Shown piece after piece: positions 7,409 to 9,586 of a stretch of 9,586 nt of DNA. The DNA is taken from NCBI GenBank assembly GCA_024274855.1, contig JAJSAJ010000461.1:1-9586 (forward strand), given 5' to 3'. A model generated the notes under the pieces. It saw nothing but the letters and a program-made list of their open reading frames with translations. It ran no database searches and had not been told where the DNA came from. The first letter of the stretch is position 1, and each line of letters starts with the position of its first letter. The stretch comes from Planctomycetota bacterium. GTDB taxonomy: Bacteria; Planctomycetota; Planctomycetia; Pirellulales; Pirellulaceae. A program made the translations under genes and the position numbers.

Positions 7409-9586
7409 ATGCAAGTCAGCTTGAACCCCGTGACTTTGAAGAAGCTGGACCAGTTTCAGCGGCGACGGCGGCGGCTCGTCGTCACGCGAGGCATCTGCTC
7501 GGCAATCGTCTGCCTGTTGGTTTCGATGGCGGTCATTTCCTTCGCCGATTGGCTCTGGGTCCTGTCGGACGAAGCGAGGTGGGGGCTCAGCACACTCGGC
7601 TATGCGGGCATGGCGGCAGCCATTTGGGTTACGAGTCTACGGCTGATCATCCGCACACGGACTCATCGCGAACTGGCCCTGCAGGTAGAATCCGTCGAAC
7701 CCGAACTGCGAGAGAACCTACTATCGGCAATTGAGCTCGGCACCACCAACCCTGTCCACATTCACGATTCAACACTCTTTCGACAACTGTTGCAAGACAA
7801 CGTGGGCCATCAAATGGAGGGCATCGACATATCGACGTTGTTGCCAATGCGACTTGTCGGGCGATGGCTTGTCGCTGCCGCACTCATCGTTGCTGCCTGC
7901 GCCACCTTGCTGGCACTTCCGGGGCTTCCCTTCAAACAACTAATGACTCGAGCCCTCCTGCCCGGTGCCAACATTGACCGAATATCCCGTATCCACGTCT
8001 CCATCCTGCAGCCAACACCGCATAGCCCAACCGTTCCGCAAGACGAAACCGTTGCGATTCGAATCGAAACATCGGGTGGAAAAGTCAATGAAGCGATTCT
8101 CGAATGGCAGACGAAGACCGGAGGAATCAGCCGACAAACGATGCTGATGCGAGATCAGGCACAGTTTGTTACAAACGTCACAATTGGCGACGAACCGATC
8201 GACTATCGCATACTGGCTGGCGATGCCGTAACTCGCAAATACACGATTCGGTCCCGGCCACGCCCAACCGTATTGACATTTCACAAGACGTATCACTATC
8301 CGAAATACTCCCAACTGGAAGACCTGAGTGTTTCCGAGCCTAATGGAGATCTGATCGTTCTCGCAGGCACTCAAGTCGAAATGGTGGTTGAACTTGACCA
8401 GGACGTGAGCCAAGCGGAAATCCGCCTACGCGATTCCGATCTGGAGCAGGTCAAGGTGTTGCCGCTGCTGCCCGATGGGCCGCGGCGCAGACGTTGCGTC
8501 TTGCCAGTGACACAATCGGCAATCTACAAGATACATCTCGTCGCCAAAGAGACGGCCTTTGAAAACACGTTCAGTCCAAACTATGAAATTCGCCCCGAAC
8601 CCGACCTGGTTCCCCGTGTCGGATTCGTCGGCTTGCCCGATACGACTTTGTTGCTGCCGCCAAACGACATCTTGTCGCTCGAGGGACTGGCAGAGGATGA
8701 CTTGCCATTGGTCAGCCTTGAACAATATGTATCGATCAACGGCAGGAAATGGCGAAAACGACTGCTCGAAACGCCGGAGGCTCAACGTGTCACGGCCACT
8801 TGGCAATGGGACCTGATTGGCCTGAATCTGAAGTCGGGCGACCAGATCACAACCAAGCTTGTTGCTACCGACCGCAAGGGAAACCGTGGCGAGTCGATAC
8901 CGTTGCAGGTCGTAGTCTCCTCGCCCGACTTTGATCCAAATCGCCACGATGTGACACAACTGAAGACTGAATTGGACGATCGCTTGATCCATATGGCAGA
9001 CTTGCTTGACCAGCAAACCACGTCGGCTCGGGGAATTGCCAAGCGGCTTACCGAGGCGACTCTTGGGACGAAACAAGAACATCTTGAACGGGTCGGTTTG
9101 CAAGACACGGCTGACAAAATTCACAAAGAGTTGAATGAAGTTCTTTTGTACGTGCTTGAGCTCCAGCCCAAAATGCCGTCCGGCTCCGACGCCTCGCAAC
9201 TGGAGCAGGTGGGACGCGTCCTGGCTCGACTCCAGAGTCGAACGACCCGAGGCTCCGCAACCGCCCTCGACAAACAACTCGTCGCGACAAACGACAAGCA
9301 AAACGAAGAAGATTTGCACCGACTGGTCGAAACATTTGCTCAAAATGCGGAACGGGCAAGGAAGCTACAAACGACGTACCGAGTCTTGTTGCTACACAAT
9401 ATGCTGGCTTCAATCGCAGTCGATATCGACGGTCTTTACCAATTTCAACACCAGTTGTTGAAACGAGGCACACTCGGTTCATGGCAGCATCTGGTACGCC
9501 AGGAGAGAGTGGCTGTCAACCAAATCCGGGTGCTCGACAAACTGGTTCGTCAATTTGCACCTCGACTCGGAAAACAGTTTCGATAC
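7409..9586 (+). CDS. Large DUF4175-like membrane protein, C-terminus cut by window edge
   Basis: Open for 726 codons with no stop before the window ends, so the gene is partial at its 3' end. A basic N-terminus (five consecutive Arg at 18-22) precedes two membrane helices (about 29-50 and 62-80). A segment LALQVESVEPELRENLLSAIEL (89-110) follows, then a third helix (about 152-171). This opening matches the DUF4175-type layout of three helices with an ELR-LLSA motif. Next come RALLPGANIDRI (181-192) and several beta-rich repeats, including a YPKYS...G..IVLAGTQVEM stretch (about 297-325). From about residue 512 the protein becomes long polar helices, probably coiled coil. DUF4175 members are large envelope proteins of unknown function and sit beside MoxR/VWA clusters in Planctomycetes. 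The start is ATG with AAGGAAGGAA just upstream. A 359-base gap separates it from the previous gene, so it may be expressed partly on its own. The reading frame is certain; the family name is a moderate-confidence call from motifs. Confidence 0.85.
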   Translation, partial: MQVSLNPVTLKKLDQFQRRRRRLVVTRGICSAIVCLLVSMAVISFADWLWVLSDEARWGLSTLGYAGMAAAIWVTSLRLIIRTRTHRELALQVESVEPELRENLLSAIELGTTNPVHIHDSTLFRQLLQDNVGHQMEGIDISTLLPMRLVGRWLVAAALIVAACATLLALPGLPFKQLMTRALLPGANIDRISRIHVSILQPTPHSPTVPQDETVAIRIETSGGKVNEAILEWQTKTGGISRQTMLMRDQAQFVTNVTIGDEPIDYRILAGDAVTRKYTIRSRPRPTVLTFHKTYHYPKYSQLEDLSVSEPNGDLIVLAGTQVEMVVELDQDVSQAEIRLRDSDLEQVKVLPLLPDGPRRRRCVLPVTQSAIYKIHLVAKETAFENTFSPNYEIRPEPDLVPRVGFVGLPDTTLLLPPNDILSLEGLAEDDLPLVSLEQYVSINGRKWRKRLLETPEAQRVTATWQWDLIGLNLKSGDQITTKLVATDRKGNRGESIPLQVVVSSPDFDPNRHDVTQLKTELDDRLIHMADLLDQQTTSARGIAKRLTEATLGTKQEHLERVGLQDTADKIHKELNEVLLYVLELQPKMPSGSDASQLEQVGRVLARLQSRTTRGSATALDKQLVATNDKQNEEDLHRLVETFAQNAERARKLQTTYRVLLLHNMLASIAVDIDGLYQFQHQLLKRGTLGSWQHLVRQERVAVNQIRVLDKLVRQFAPRLGKQFRY

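Noticed and set aside
8426..9343. Open frame of 305 codons on the minus strand
   Set aside because: It is antisense to the DUF4175-like gene, which stays open through the whole region with a good start and ribosome binding site. No family resemblance was seen in the antisense product.

Overview
The window reads as part of a single plus-strand gene cluster from a bacterium with moderately GC-rich DNA (mid-50s per cent by eye). The gene set is a MoxR-type AAA+ ATPase, a DUF58 protein, a BatA-type membrane protein with a von Willebrand A (VWA) domain, a much larger VWA/amidotransferase-like membrane protein, and a very long three-helix membrane protein resembling the DUF4175 family. Together with the protein style this is typical of Planctomycetes (Pirellulales-like). 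The taxonomic assignment is inference from gene content, not from a marker gene.

Layout: the MoxR gene (59-1087) opens the window. After 30 bases comes the DUF58 gene (1118-2029), then the BatA-like gene (2026-4230) through a GTGA overlap, then the large VWA gene (4227-7049) through an ATGA overlap. Each of the last two starts inside the stop codon of the gene before, so these three are almost certainly translated from one message and probably coupled. A 359-base non-coding gap (7050-7408) follows. It carries a 78-base inverted-repeat element with GGGGTC ends (7149-7226), resembling a REP/MITE-like non-autonomous element, and some candidate 5' leader hairpins. The fifth gene starts at 7409 behind a strong Shine-Dalgarno sequence and runs off the right edge still open after 726 codons.

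How the genes fit together: MoxR ATPases are known to act with VWA-domain partners as chaperone-like remodelling machines. DUF58 proteins and BatA-like proteins are their usual neighbours, as in the Bacteroides bat (aerotolerance) loci. Here three proteins with metal-ion-dependent adhesion site (MIDAS) type VWA folds, two of them membrane-anchored, sit beside one ATPase and one large envelope protein with a helical C-terminal part. The likely picture is a cell-envelope complex assembled or remodelled by the ATPase. No substrate or process can be read from the sequence.

I found no tRNA, rRNA, CRISPR array, transposase gene or phage gene. The cluster type is recurrent in its phylum but functionally undescribed. 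The least ordinary pieces are the inverted-repeat element between genes four and five, the helical insertion splitting the VWA domain of the fourth protein, and the two amidotransferase-like domains without a nucleophile cysteine.
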